NCBI GenBank assembly: GCA_964556115.1
Contig: CAZKVC010000012.1
Coordinates: forward strand, 1 to 64,000
Source: Parvularcula sp964556115
GTDB lineage: Bacteria; Pseudomonadota; Alphaproteobacteria; Caulobacterales; Parvularculaceae
Direction: 5' to 3'
Length of the DNA stretch: 64,000 nucleotides
Translations under genes and position numbers: made by a program
Shown: positions 51,312-62,218 of the stretch, in pieces
Layout of the letters: each line of letters opens with the position of its first letter
How positions within the stretch are numbered: the first letter of the stretch is position 1
The notes under the pieces: generated by a model
Databases searched by the model: none
Told to the model about the DNA's origin: nothing
Seen by the model: the letters and a program-made list of their open reading frames with translations, nothing else

Positions 51312-51564
51312 GACGCATCTCCCTATGGCGCTGCTGCTGAAGAAAATGGGGGGTCGGAAAGGGCGGCGTTCGAGACGCTTCGGCCATAAAGGCCGCATCG
51401 ATGCCGCGCGGCGTTCCTCATACAAGTGGTATTCATGCCTGATTCGCGCGACAGTCACGTGTCAGAAATACGTCATCGGCATGAGCGGCCTTTGTCCGCC
51501 TGGCAGAGCTGGTTTGCACAGAGCCGGTCTTGCGCTTGCGCCGTGGGCGGGGAAGATGGGTTCC

Positions 51565-52164
51565 ATGATCACCGAGACCGAACGCTACACCGCCGTTGCC
51601 AAGGCCCTGCACTGGATCGTCGCCCTGATGATCATCGTGCAGATCCCTGCCGGGTTCTTCATGCATAATCTCGAACCTTCGAGCCTCAAATACACGCTTT
51701 ATCAGCTGCATAAGAGCTCAGGACTCATCATCCTCGCCCTGTCGCTCTTCAGGCTCGGCTGGCGGCTGACGCACAGGCCCCCGGCGCTGTCGCCGAAGCT
51801 GAAGGCCTGGGAGCGGGTCCTGGCGCGGATCACCCATGTGGGCTTTTATGCGCTCATCATCCTCATTCCGCTGACCGGCTGGCTTCTCGTCTCGGCCTCG
51901 ACCACCGGCATTCCGACCAAGATCTTCTGGCTCATTCCCGTGCCGCATCTTCCGGTGCCCCAGGGCGAAGCCGAGGCGGAGTTCTGGGTCGAGATCCACG
52001 AGCTTTTCGCCAAGGGGATGATCGGTCTTCTGGCGCTGCATGTGGCAGGCGCTCTCAAGCACCATTTCAAGGACAAGGACCAGACCTTGCGCCGCATGCT
52101 GCCGAAATTCGCAGGCGGGCTTTCCGCGCGCCAGAGCTTCGCTTCGAAGGAGAAGTCTTCGTGA
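51565..52164 (+). CDS. Cytochrome b561 family protein
   Basis: 199 residues (start may be the Met three codons upstream at 51556). Four membrane segments with the heme-ligand histidines of the CybB type: YTAVAKALHWIVALMIIVQIP, YQLHKSSGLIILALSLFRL, ARITHVGFYALIILIPLTGW, and GLLALHVAGALKHHF. Likely moves electrons between quinone and a periplasmic acceptor. Coupled by a 4-base overlap to the YceI lipoprotein, a pairing common in proteobacteria. Confidence 0.9.
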   Translation: MITETERYTAVAKALHWIVALMIIVQIPAGFFMHNLEPSSLKYTLYQLHKSSGLIILALSLFRLGWRLTHRPPALSPKLKAWERVLARITHVGFYALIILIPLTGWLLVSASTTGIPTKIFWLIPVPHLPVPQGEAEAEFWVEIHELFAKGMIGLLALHVAGALKHHFKDKDQTLRRMLPKFAGGLSARQSFASKEKSS

Positions 52165-52802
52165 GCCCATTCGCGCGTACCCTCCTTGTATCCGCGGTCC
52201 TGGTTCTCGCGGCTTGCGGCGGCGAGCCCGAGCCTGCAGCCACGCCGAATGTGGAGCGGGGCGAAGTCGACCTGACCGTCCCCGAGATGGCCGCGCCCGC
52301 AAACTGGGAAATCGACCGCGAGGCCTCCTCTGTACGCTTCCGGGCGAGCCAGAACGATCGCAGCTTCGAGGGTGGTTTTGGCCGCTGGAACGCAGGCATC
52401 CTGCTCAATCCGGAAGATCCGTCTGCGGAGGGCGAGATCGAGGCGGTGATCGACCTCGCCAGCGCCGATGCAGGGACTTCCGAGCGCAACGACGCGCTTC
52501 CCGGCCAGGACTGGTTCGATACGGCGCGCCACCCGGTCGCGATCTTCAAGTCGAACGATATCGAGGCCATCGGCGACGGTGCCTATGCGGCTGAAGGCAC
52601 ACTGACCATCAAGGGTATCACCCGCGAGGTGTCGATGCCCTTCCAGCTCGACATCGACGAAGAGGGACGGGCGGTGGCGGACGGCTCGGTGATCCTCGAC
52701 CGTTCGCAATTCGGTGTCGGCGCGGGCGACTTCGCCGAGGGCAACTGGATCGGTCTCGAAGTCGAAGTTCTTCTTCATATCGAAGCGGAGCCGGGCCGAT
52801 GA
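52161..52802 (+). CDS. YceI-domain lipoprotein
   Basis: 213 residues, GTG start inside the end of the cytochrome gene. Signal peptide with lipobox LAAC, then a YceI beta-barrel domain: WEIDREASSVRFRASQ, DLASADAGTSERNDALPGQDWFDTARHPVAIF and GTLTIKGITREVSMPF. YceI proteins bind polyisoprenoids such as quinones. With the b561 upstream it may help a periplasmic redox step. The stop overlaps the next gene's start by 4 bases. Confidence 0.9.
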   Translation: MSPFARTLLVSAVLVLAACGGEPEPAATPNVERGEVDLTVPEMAAPANWEIDREASSVRFRASQNDRSFEGGFGRWNAGILLNPEDPSAEGEIEAVIDLASADAGTSERNDALPGQDWFDTARHPVAIFKSNDIEAIGDGAYAAEGTLTIKGITREVSMPFQLDIDEEGRAVADGSVILDRSQFGVGAGDFAEGNWIGLEVEVLLHIEAEPGR

Positions 52803-53488
52803 GCGGAGTGAAGCTTGAAACCCTGACCTCTTCCGAAGCGATTGAGCGCTTCGCTGGGGAGCGCCGTCTTCGCCTCCCTTCGATCCTCGAAGAGGAGACA
52901 TGCCGAAATTGGGCGGAAGCGCTCCGCGATCGCCGCGACTGGGCGCTCGCGATGAGCCTTGGCGGGCAGCAGGCCCGGATCGGACAGGACCGCTGGAACG
53001 CAACAGCGCCCGAGGAGCGGCGCGACCTCCTTCGCCAGCTCCATGGCGAGGCTGCGGATGGGCGGGGATTTCTTTATGAGACGATCCCGCTCGAGACATT
53101 CCGCGCCGGCCCGCTGGCAGGGATCCGGGAAGAGCTGGAGGCGGAAGACGTCCTCTCGGCAATCAGTGAGCTGACGGGTGAGCGGGTGACAGGCGTCAGC
53201 GCGCAGGCGACCCGCTACCGCCCCGGCCATTACCTGACCCGCCACCGCGACGATCCCGAAGGGGAGAGCCGGCGTTTCGCCTATGTCCTGTCACTGACGG
53301 GAAACTGGCACCCTGACTGGGGCGGCCTTCTTCAGTTCTTCGAAACCGACGGCACGCCGCGCGATGCATGGCCGCCGGGCTTCGGCAGCCTGGCGCTGTT
53401 CGACGTGCGTGAGATCCACAGCGTCACCTATGTGACGCCCTGGGCCCGTGCGCCGCGCCTTTCCGTCACCGGATGGTTTTCGGCCTAG
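52799..53488 (+). CDS. Prolyl-4-hydroxylase-like 2OG/Fe(II) oxygenase
   Basis: 229 residues. Beta-helix motif: first His and Asp in TRHRDDPEGE, distal His in VREIHSVTYVTP and Arg in APRLSVTGWF, as in proline-hydroxylase-type oxygenases that modify protein or peptide substrates. Coupled by 4 bp to the YceI gene and overlapping by 4 bases, tail to tail, with the DUF1330 gene. Confidence 0.85.
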   Translation: MSGVKLETLTSSEAIERFAGERRLRLPSILEEETCRNWAEALRDRRDWALAMSLGGQQARIGQDRWNATAPEERRDLLRQLHGEAADGRGFLYETIPLETFRAGPLAGIREELEAEDVLSAISELTGERVTGVSAQATRYRPGHYLTRHRDDPEGESRRFAYVLSLTGNWHPDWGGLLQFFETDGTPRDAWPPGFGSLALFDVREIHSVTYVTPWARAPRLSVTGWFSA

Positions 53489-53901
53489 CCGAAGAGGCTG
53501 GAGTTCTCGCTCGCTTCGAAGCAGAAGAGGCGCGAGGTTTCGACAGCCGCCTGGCGGTGGAAGACGATCGCCTGGTAGCCTTCGTCCTTCACCATGCTGA
53601 GGAATGCGTCCTTCGACGGGTAGGCGGCGATGAAGCCGAGGTCCCAGCTTTCGTCCATCGGGCCGATCACGGCCGCCCTGGGCAGGCCGCGCCAGATGAT
53701 GCTGCCGCCGACCTTCTGGAAAAAGGGCGCCGACGCCTTGCCGTAGGCCTTGTAAGCCTCCGCCCCGCTTGCCTCGCGGCCGTCCTCGTAAGCCGCCTTC
53801 TCGCGCAGCTTGATCAGGTTCAGCATATGCACCGCTCCCTCGATCGGCATCGAGGCGAAGGCTTTGAACTGCTCGCGTTCGGGATCGATATAGGCTGTCA
53901 T
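53485..53901 (-). CDS. DUF1330 protein
   Basis: 138 residues. A ferredoxin-like alpha/beta fold is expected from the DUF1330 pattern: HMLNLIKLREKAAYEDG...GAEAYKAYGKASAPFFQKVGGSIIWRG, and AAYPSKDAFLSMVKDEGYQAIVFHRQAAVETSRL. Biochemical function unknown. 4 bp downstream of an alpha/beta-hydrolase gene on the same strand. Confidence 0.85.
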   Translation of the reverse strand: MTAYIDPEREQFKAFASMPIEGAVHMLNLIKLREKAAYEDGREASGAEAYKAYGKASAPFFQKVGGSIIWRGLPRAAVIGPMDESWDLGFIAAYPSKDAFLSMVKDEGYQAIVFHRQAAVETSRLFCFEASENSSLFG

Positions 53902-53905
53902 CGGA

Positions 53906-54574
53906 TCAATCCTCGAAAAGGTGGCCTTCGGGCGGTTCTTCGAGGCGCCGGTCGAGATAGGCGGCGGCCTGTTCCATCAGCGCTTCCTGGTGCTGGCTGA
54001 AGAAGTGGTCCGCCCCGGGAATGGTCTGGAACTCGATCCGCCGCCCCTTCTGGGTGCGGGTCTTGGCCATCACGTCCCGGGTAAGCTGCGGCGGGCAGAT
54101 CTTGTCGTCCTCGCCATGGAGCACAACGCCCGAGGAGGGGCAGGGGGCGAGAAAACTGAAATCGAAGAGGTTCGCTGCCGCAGAGACCGAGATGAAGCCG
54201 ACGATTTCGGGCCGCCGCATGAGGAGCTGCATGCCCACATATGCGCCGAAGCTGAAACCGCCGACCCACGCGAAAGGCGCGCCGGGGTTCAGCTGCTGCA
54301 GGTAGTCCAGCGCGGTCGCCGCATCGGACAGCTCGCCCTGGCCCTGGTCGTACTCACCCTCGGACTTGCCCACGCCGCGGAAGTTGAAACGCATCACCGA
54401 AAAGCCGCGCCGGGCGAACATGTGATACATCTCATAGGTGATCTTGTCGTTCATCGTCCCGCCGAACTGCGGGTGCGGATGAAGGATCAGGGCGATCGGA
54501 GCGCCATCTTCGCGGGCCTTGCGGTAATGCCCTTCGATCCGGCCTTCGGGGCCAGGAAAAATCACTTCGGCCAT
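53906..54574 (-). CDS. Alpha/beta-hydrolase (dienelactone-hydrolase-like)
   Basis: 222 residues from the Met at 54574 (MAEVIFPGPEG). An oxyanion region HPHPQFGGTMND, the nucleophile elbow GFSFGA, and the last part with His in GADHFF fit the family of small serine hydrolases often annotated as alpha/beta hydrolases. No signal peptide. Divergent from the SUF operon with 148 bp between, so it could share that control region. Confidence 0.87.
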   Translation of the reverse strand: MAEVIFPGPEGRIEGHYRKAREDGAPIALILHPHPQFGGTMNDKITYEMYHMFARRGFSVMRFNFRGVGKSEGEYDQGQGELSDAATALDYLQQLNPGAPFAWVGGFSFGAYVGMQLLMRRPEIVGFISVSAAANLFDFSFLAPCPSSGVVLHGEDDKICPPQLTRDVMAKTRTQKGRRIEFQTIPGADHFFSQHQEALMEQAAAYLDRRLEEPPEGHLFED

Positions 54575-54621
54575 CGGCTCTCTTACATGCTGCGGTGCGG
54601 CGACGTGGCCGCATTTCAAAG

Positions 54622-54650
54622 TTGACCCGGCAGGTCGGAAATCCTAGCTG
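54622..54650 (+). promoter_or_regulatory. Candidate SUF operon promoter
   Basis: TTGACC at 54622-54627 and TAGCTG at 54645-54650 are 17 bases apart. They lie 73 bp before the Rrf2 regulator start in the divergent region. No clear IscR- or RirA-like operator was recognised, so the control site is open. Confidence 0.35.
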
Positions 54651-54722
54651 AAAGGTCGGGAACGGGGCCATTACCACAGACGGCCCTCTTGTCCACATGA
54701 GGTCTCAGGGAGGGAACCAGGC

Positions 54723-55151
54723 GTGAAGCTGGCAGCGAAAGCGAGGATGGCGGTGACCGGGATGGCCGATATGGCCGCTTTTGGGAACGGAGCGCCCGTG
54801 CCGCTGAGCGCCGTTGCGGAGCGTCAGCGGCTTTCCCTGGCCTTTCTCGAACAGATCTTCGGCAAGCTGCGCCGCGCGGGGCTGGTGGAAAGCCGCCGGG
54901 GTGCCCAGGGGGGCTATGTCCTGGCCAAGGAGCCAGGGGCGATCACCCTCGCGGCGATCGTCACCGCCGTCGAAGAGGAGGTGCGCTCCACAGCCTGCCA
55001 GCCGGGCGGAGCGCTTGGCTGCACCGGAACCTCGGCCCGCTGCCTCACCCACAGGCTCTGGGCCGATCTCGACGACCATATCGAAAGCTGGCTGCACCAG
55101 AAGACCCTGGCCGATGTCCAGGCGATCGCCGGCGAGGTGGCTCATGCCTGA
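54723..55151 (+). CDS. Rrf2-family Fe-S regulator (IscR-like)
   Basis: 142 residues, GTG start. Winged helix: MKLAAKARMAVTGMADMAAFG, recognition helix region LSLAFLEQIFGKLRRAGLVESRRGAQGGYVL, which is the Rrf2 signature. C-terminal cysteines (TACQPGGALGCTGTSARC) with the following THRLW fit [2Fe-2S] binding as in IscR. It likely represses its own operon when Fe-S clusters are plentiful. The cysteine desulfurase start lies 8 bp inside its end, and it is the first gene of the SUF operon. Confidence 0.92.
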   Translation: MKLAAKARMAVTGMADMAAFGNGAPVPLSAVAERQRLSLAFLEQIFGKLRRAGLVESRRGAQGGYVLAKEPGAITLAAIVTAVEEEVRSTACQPGGALGCTGTSARCLTHRLWADLDDHIESWLHQKTLADVQAIAGEVAHA

Positions 55152-56279
55152 CCGCCTCTATCTCGACCATAACGCGACCTCGCCCCTGCGGCCCGAATGC
55201 CGCGATGCGATGCTCGAAGCGATGGATGCGCCGCGCAACGCCTCTTCGGTCCATGCCGAAGGGCGCGCTGCCAAGCAGATCGTGGAGGCTGCCCGCAGAC
55301 GCCTCGCTGATGCTGTCGGCTGCCCACCCACGAGCGTTGTTTTCACGAGCGGCGGCACCGAGGCCGACCACACCGGCATTCTCGGGCTCGCCCGGGGCGG
55401 GCCGAAAGTGCGCAGGCTTTTCCTTTCCGCGACCGAGCATGCGGCGGTCCCGGCTGCGGCGGCGCAGTCCGGCCTGCCCACCGAGACCGTTCCGGTCCTT
55501 GATGACGGCACCCTCGACCTTGCATGGCTCGACAAGCGCCTCTCTGGCTATGATGCCGAGGCGGAGGGGCCGTTCCTTCTCTGCGTCATGCTCGCCAACA
55601 ATGAGACCGGGGTTCTCAATCCCGTCCGGGAAGCGGCGCAGATCGCCCGCCGGGCAGGGGGCTACACCCTGGTCGATGGGGTGCAGGCCGTCTTCAAGCT
55701 GCCGCTCGATTTCTCGACCCTGGGGGCGGACATGCTTGCCCTCTCGGCGCATAAGGCCGGTGGCCCTGCCGGCGTCGGCGCCCTGGTCGTCACGCCCGGT
55801 ATCGGTTTCGAGCCGCTTCTCGGCGGCGGCGGGCAGGAAGAGAACCGTCGCGCAGGGACACACAACGTCCCCGCCATCGCAGGTTTCGGGAGGCTGGCTG
55901 AGGCAGTCAGCCTGTCCGACTATCAAGCGCTGGCAGAGATCCGTGACCGGATCGAAGCGGGCCTGCCCCAAGGCGTTACCGTTCACGGACAGTCCGCGCC
56001 GCGCCTGCCGAACACCATCTGCTTCACCGCGCCGGGCTTCAAATCCGAAACCCAGGTCATGGCCATGGACCTTAGCGGCATTGCCGTCAGCGCGGGCTCG
56101 GCCTGCAGCTCGGGCAAGGTGAAGCGCTCCGGCGTCCTCACCGCCATGGGGGTCGCGGAAGACGAAGCGGCGGCCTCCCTCCGCATCTCCCTCGGCTGGG
56201 ACACACCGCCCGATGCAGCGGAACGTTTCCTGACAGCCTGGACTTCTGAATTCCAACGCATCTCTTCGAGAGCAGCATA

Positions 56280-56280
<1 letters not shown>
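55144..56280 (+). CDS. Cysteine desulfurase (IscS/NifS-like), first of two
   Basis: 378 residues from the ATG at 55144, overlapping the regulator by 8 bases. PLP enzyme that takes sulfur from cysteine. Schiff-base Lys204 in SAHKAGGP, and catalytic Cys321 in AGSACSSGK, which is the IscS-type flexible-loop cysteine. The second desulfurase, SufS type, is later in the operon. The N-terminus DRLYLDHNATSPLRP is standard. It ends in TAATG overlap with sufB. Confidence 0.92.
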
Positions 56281-57805
<1,525 letters not shown>

Positions 57806-57806
<1 letters not shown>

Positions 57807-58555
57807 TGCTTTCGATCAATAACCTCACCGTCACTCTCGGCGGCAACGCCATCCTCAACGGTCTCACCCTCGACGTTCCAGCAGGAGAGGTCCATGCGAT
57901 CATGGGGCCGAACGGCTCGGGCAAGTCGACGCTCTCCTACACCGTAGCGGGGCGCGACGGGTACGAACCTTCCGCAGGCGACGTCACGCTGGAGGGCGAG
58001 AGCCTTCTCGACATGTCCCCTGACGAGCGTGCGGCGAAGGGGGTGTTCCTCTCCTTCCAGTCCCCGCCCGCGATCCCGGGCGTGGCGACCATGAACTTCC
58101 TCCGCACCGCCCTCAACGCCCAGCGCCGCGCGCGGGATGAGGAGGAGATGTCTTCGGCAGAGTTCCTCAAGGTCTTCCGCGAGCATGCCAAGACCGTCGG
58201 CCTCAGCCCTGAAAAGCTCAAGCGCCCCTTCAACGACGGCTATTCCGGCGGTGAGAAGAAGCGCATGGAAATGCTGCAGATGGCGCTCTTCGAGCCGCGG
58301 TTCTGCATCATGGACGAGACCGACAGCGGCCTCGACATCGACGCCCTCAAGATGGTGGGCGAGGTGGTGAACAGCCTTCGCGGACCGGAACGGGGCTTCC
58401 TCGTCATCACCCACTACCAGCGCCTCCTCGACTATGTGAAGCCCGACCGTATCCACGTCCTCGCCGGCGGCCGGATCGTTCATTCGGGCGGCCCGGAACT
58501 GGCCAAGGAACTCGAAGAGTCCGGCTACGAACAATTCGCTTCGGAGGCCGCATAG
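57806..58555 (+). CDS. sufC: SUF ATPase SufC
   Basis: 249 residues. ABC-type ATPase of the SufBC2D complex. Walker A GPNGSGKST, SufC-type signature YSGGEKKRMEMLQM, Walker B CIMDETDSGLDIDAL, and H-loop ITHYQRLL are all present. Start overlaps the sufB stop (TGATG), giving tight coupling. Cytoplasmic, not a transporter. Confidence 0.97.
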
Positions 58556-59811
58556 TGGTCGGCCCCCCCGTACCCCTGACCGCCTTCGAGGACAGGCTCC
58601 TCGCCGAGATGCCGGACGCGAACCTTGCCGAGCTTCTTCGCTCGCGCGGGCTTCCGGGTCGGCGGACGGAGACCTGGAAATGGTCCGACCTCAGAGGCGC
58701 GCTCCGCGAGGCGCGTGAACCCTCCGGCCCGCTCGCCGGGTTCGATCCTGAATGCCCCGTCCCCACGGATGGCGCGACCGTCCTCCGTATCAAGAACGGC
58801 ATTCCCTCCGCGCCACCCGGTGTCGAGCCGAAGCCGATCGTGGAGCGAGGCGAGAAGGTTGGCGTGACCTATGTGGTCGAGGACGGCCTCGTGGTCAGCC
58901 ATTACGAGCAGGGCCGCGCCCTCGATGAAACGGTCGGCGCAGGGGATGAGCTCGCCGCCATCGCGGCGCTGCGCCCGCTGGTCAGCATATCCGTCCTGCC
59001 GGGCTTCAGCCACCGCATCGTCCTGCGCCGTATTTCGGACGGCGCGGGCCGGCATGGCGACAATGTCTTCGTCACGGTCGGTGAAGGCGCAAGAGCCGCC
59101 CTGATCGAGACCCACGAGATCCGCGGCGGCCCTTTCATCAATGCACGGACGGAAATCGAGATCGACGCCGGCGGGCGGCTCGACCGGACGGTCGTCCAGC
59201 CCGCGGCGAGCGAAGCCGTTCTGGTCCACAGCTCCGACATCCGCCTCGATGAGGAGGACGGCGAGAAAAGAGCCGAACTCGGGCAGATGACCCTGTCGCT
59301 TGGCGCGAAACTGGCGCGTCACCAGACCCGGGTGACCCAGCTCGGCGCAGGCGATGCGCGTATCGACGGGCTTTATCGCCTCTCCGGCCAGCAGCATGCG
59401 GATATCACTACCCACGTGACCTTCGAGGGGGAGGGCGGAGTAACCCGTCAGCTGGTCAAGGGGATCGGCGAAGACCGCGCGCGGGGCGTCTTCCAGGGCA
59501 AGTTCCTGGTCCAGCGCGGCGCGCAGCATACGGATGCCCAGATGGCGCACCACGCGCTCCTCCTTTCAAAAGGCGCGCAGATCAACGCCAAGCCCGAGCT
59601 TGAGATCTACGCGGACGATGTCGAATGCGCCCACGGCAATACCGCGGGTGCTCTTGATACGGACGCCCTCTTCTACATGCGCCAGCGCGGCGTGCCGGAA
59701 GAGGAGGCGCGGGCTCTTCTGATCGACGCCTTCGCCGGTGAGGTGCTGGACCGCGTTGAGGATGAGGGGCTGCGCGGGGTCCTCGCCTGCCTGCTGGAGG
59801 ACCAGTCGTGA
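58555..59811 (+). CDS. sufD: SUF scaffold subunit SufD
   Basis: 418 residues, GTG start sharing one base with the sufC stop. Right-handed beta-helix core with LPGFSHRIVLRRISDGAG, and the C-terminal HTDAQMAHHALLLSKGAQINAKPELEIYADDVECAHGNTAGALD, the SufB/D family signature that carries cluster-site residues (Cys and His). Pairs with SufB and SufC. The next gene starts inside its stop. Confidence 0.95.
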   Translation: MVGPPVPLTAFEDRLLAEMPDANLAELLRSRGLPGRRTETWKWSDLRGALREAREPSGPLAGFDPECPVPTDGATVLRIKNGIPSAPPGVEPKPIVERGEKVGVTYVVEDGLVVSHYEQGRALDETVGAGDELAAIAALRPLVSISVLPGFSHRIVLRRISDGAGRHGDNVFVTVGEGARAALIETHEIRGGPFINARTEIEIDAGGRLDRTVVQPAASEAVLVHSSDIRLDEEDGEKRAELGQMTLSLGAKLARHQTRVTQLGAGDARIDGLYRLSGQQHADITTHVTFEGEGGVTRQLVKGIGEDRARGVFQGKFLVQRGAQHTDAQMAHHALLLSKGAQINAKPELEIYADDVECAHGNTAGALDTDALFYMRQRGVPEEEARALLIDAFAGEVLDRVEDEGLRGVLACLLEDQS

Positions 59812-60176
59812 TCGCAGCCCTCCTGTCCCTCGCCGCTCTCGCCGCCGCCCAGACGGGCGAGCACGAGAACAGCCACCGCGGCATCTACCACGCTGCCGCG
59901 GAGATGAGCGTCTTCGTGCCCTGCGGCACCGATGAGCGGTGGTGGGCGACTTCCTATTCTCAGGGGGCTAACGAGTGGTTCGTCAGTAACGAGAGCTATC
60001 CGATCTATATGGAGATCGCAGGCAAGCTGGTCGACCGCAAGCGTCCGAAGGTGAAGACGTCCGGCCGCTACTACAAGGAGGTCTTCGTCTACCGGGTGCT
60101 CGAAACGGCAGAGGCCGGACAGCCTGCCTACGAAGCTTGCCGCCGGGGCGAACTGCCTGAAGGGGAGGCCGAATGA
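59808..60176 (+). CDS. Small secreted protein inside the SUF operon
   Basis: 122 residues, GTG start overlapping the sufD stop by 4 bases and ending 4 bases inside sufS, so it is locked into the operon. A clear signal peptide (MIAALLSLAALAAAQ) predicts export, odd for a cytoplasmic assembly pathway. The mature part has two Cys (FVPCGTDERWW and YEACRRGE) that could form a disulfide. No family recognised. It might be a periplasmic partner of Fe-S or redox physiology or a passenger gene. Confidence 0.7.
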   Translation: MIAALLSLAALAAAQTGEHENSHRGIYHAAAEMSVFVPCGTDERWWATSYSQGANEWFVSNESYPIYMEIAGKLVDRKRPKVKTSGRYYKEVFVYRVLETAEAGQPAYEACRRGELPEGEAE

Positions 60177-61393
60177 CCTTCAACGTCGACGACATCCGCG
60201 CGCAGTTTCCGATCCTCTCCCGCGAGGTGCACGGCAAGCCGCTCTGCTATCTCGACAACGCCGCTTCGGTGCAGAAACCGCAAGCGGTGATAGATGCGCT
60301 GACAGCGGCGATGAGCGGTCAGTACGCAAACGTCCACCGCGGGCTTCACACCCTCGCCAATGAGACCACCGCCGCCTTCGAAGGCGCGCGTGAGACCGTG
60401 AGGCGCTACCTCAACGCGGCATCGACGGACGAGATCATCTTCACCATGGGCGGCACCGATGCGGTGAACCTCGTGGCCAATGTCCTCGGGCAGGAGGAGA
60501 TCGGCGAGGGCGACGAGATCATCCTGACCCGGATGGAGCATCACTCCAACATCGTGCCGTGGCACTTCCTTCGGGAGCGCAAGGGCGCCGTTCTCAAATG
60601 GCTGGACGTGGACGAGGACGGCCAGATCGACCTCGGCCTTTACGAAACGCTGCTGACCGAGCGGACGAAAATCGTTGCCGTCACGCACCAGTCCAACGTT
60701 CTCGGCGCGGTCACTCCGGTCAAGGAGATGGCGCGGATGGCCCATATGCACGGGGCGCTTCTTCTTGCGGATGGCTGCCAGAAGACCGTGCACGGACCCG
60801 TCGACGTTCAGGACCTCGGCGCCGATTTCTACGTCTTCACCGGGCACAAGACCTATGGCCCAACGGGCATCGGCGTTCTTTACGGCAAGAAGTCCGTTCT
60901 CGACCGTCTTCCTCCTTACCGGGGCGGGGGCGAGATGATCGACATTGTCGAGGAGGACCGCGTCACCTACAACGTGCCGCCCCACCGCTTCGAAGCGGGC
61001 ACGCCGCCGATCCTCGAGGCGATCGGCCTTGGCGCGGCGCTCGAATGGCTGATGGCGCAGGATATCGAAGGGCTTCAGGCCCATGAGCGCGCGCTGACCG
61101 AACATGCGATGGAGGCGCTGCGCGCCAGCAATTTTATCGACCTCTATGGCGCCGCCCCCGACAAGGGCCCGGTCGTGGCCTTCAACCTCAAGGGTATCCA
61201 CCCCCATGACGTCTCCACCATCGTCGATCGCCAGGGGGTCGCCGTCAGGGCCGGACACCATTGTTGCCAGCCGCTGATGAAGCGCCTTGGCACCTCCGCC
61301 ACCGCCAGGGCGAGCTTTGCCGCCTACAACACCCACGATGATGTCGAGCGGCTGCTTGAAGCCTGCCGCAAGGCACACGATCTGTTGAGCTAG
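60173..61393 (+). CDS. sufS: Cysteine desulfurase SufS
   Basis: 406 residues, type II cysteine desulfurase. PLP lysine Lys226 in FTGHKTYGPTGIG, active-site Cys364 in RAGHHCCQP (Cys365 adjacent). The position of Cys364 matches the described E. coli SufS. Sulfur goes to the SufBCD scaffold. No sufE or sufU gene is visible in this operon, so the sulfur acceptor is elsewhere or not needed. Start overlaps the preceding gene by 4 bases. Confidence 0.96.
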   Translation: MTFNVDDIRAQFPILSREVHGKPLCYLDNAASVQKPQAVIDALTAAMSGQYANVHRGLHTLANETTAAFEGARETVRRYLNAASTDEIIFTMGGTDAVNLVANVLGQEEIGEGDEIILTRMEHHSNIVPWHFLRERKGAVLKWLDVDEDGQIDLGLYETLLTERTKIVAVTHQSNVLGAVTPVKEMARMAHMHGALLLADGCQKTVHGPVDVQDLGADFYVFTGHKTYGPTGIGVLYGKKSVLDRLPPYRGGGEMIDIVEEDRVTYNVPPHRFEAGTPPILEAIGLGAALEWLMAQDIEGLQAHERALTEHAMEALRASNFIDLYGAAPDKGPVVAFNLKGIHPHDVSTIVDRQGVAVRAGHHCCQPLMKRLGTSATARASFAAYNTHDDVERLLEACRKAHDLLS

Positions 61394-61397
61394 AGCC

Positions 61398-61850
61398 ATG
61401 ACCGATCAAACCGAACAGACCTTCGATCCCGAAACGGGCGGACGCGACATCATCGACCTCGCGCCGGAGAGCGACGTTCCGCGCGCCAATCAGAGCGCGC
61501 CCAACAAGGCGGACCTCGACGAGGTCGGCTATGCGAACATGACCGAGAAGGTCATCGCGGCGCTCAAGACCGTTTACGATCCCGAGATACCGGTGGACAT
61601 CTACGAGCTCGGCCTGATCTACAAGGTGGACTATGACCCCGGCGAGGAAGGGCAGGGCGGCAAGATCACCGTCGACATGACCCTCACCGCGCCGGGTTGC
61701 CCGGTTGCAGGCGAGATGCCCGGCTGGGTGGAGGACGCGATCGTCAAGGTGGACGGCGTCGACGAGGTGTCCGTCAACATGACCTTCGAGCCGCCCTGGT
61801 CGCCCGAACGCATGAGCGAAGAAGCGAAACTCGAACTGGGATGGATGTGA
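61398..61850 (+). CDS. sufT: SufT-like MIP18/DUF59 protein
   Basis: 150 residues. A short acidic N-terminal stretch of about 45 residues is followed by the DUF59/MIP18 domain: VIAALKTVYDPEIPVDIYELGLIYKV, then MTLTAPGCPVAGEMPGWVEDAIVKVDGVDEV, including the conserved Cys. SufT-type proteins help Fe-S maturation. The stop overlaps the next gene by one base. Confidence 0.93.
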   Translation: MTDQTEQTFDPETGGRDIIDLAPESDVPRANQSAPNKADLDEVGYANMTEKVIAALKTVYDPEIPVDIYELGLIYKVDYDPGEEGQGGKITVDMTLTAPGCPVAGEMPGWVEDAIVKVDGVDEVSVNMTFEPPWSPERMSEEAKLELGWM

Positions 61851-62218
61851 TGGCAAGACGACCGAGACCGCAGGCGATCACCCTGACCGACCGCGCCGCT
61901 GCGCGGATGCAGGCGATCATGGAGCGGGCTGACAACGACTTCATCGGCGTTCGTATCGGCGTGAAGAACGGCGGCTGCGCCGGTATGGAATACACCCTCG
62001 ACTATGCCAGCGAGAAGGCGCCGCTGGACGAGATGGTCGAGGATCACGGCGTGACGATCCTCATCGACCCCAAGGCGATCCTCTTCCTCCTCGGGACCGA
62101 GGTGGACTACGTCACCGAGAAGCTTTCTTCGAAATTCGTCTTCAACAATCCCAACCAGACCGACGCCTGCGGCTGCGGGGAGAGTGTGACCATCATGCCC
62201 GCCAAGGAAGACGCCTGA
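61850..62218 (+). CDS. sufA: A-type Fe-S carrier (SufA/IscA family)
   Basis: 122 residues (an ATG three codons upstream is also in frame). HesB/IscA fold with the three conserved cysteines: GVKNGGCAGMEYTL and ACGCGES. Receives clusters from the SufBCD scaffold and passes them on. Last gene of the SUF operon, and a 355-bp gap follows. Confidence 0.95.
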   Translation: MARRPRPQAITLTDRAAARMQAIMERADNDFIGVRIGVKNGGCAGMEYTLDYASEKAPLDEMVEDHGVTILIDPKAILFLLGTEVDYVTEKLSSKFVFNNPNQTDACGCGESVTIMPAKEDA

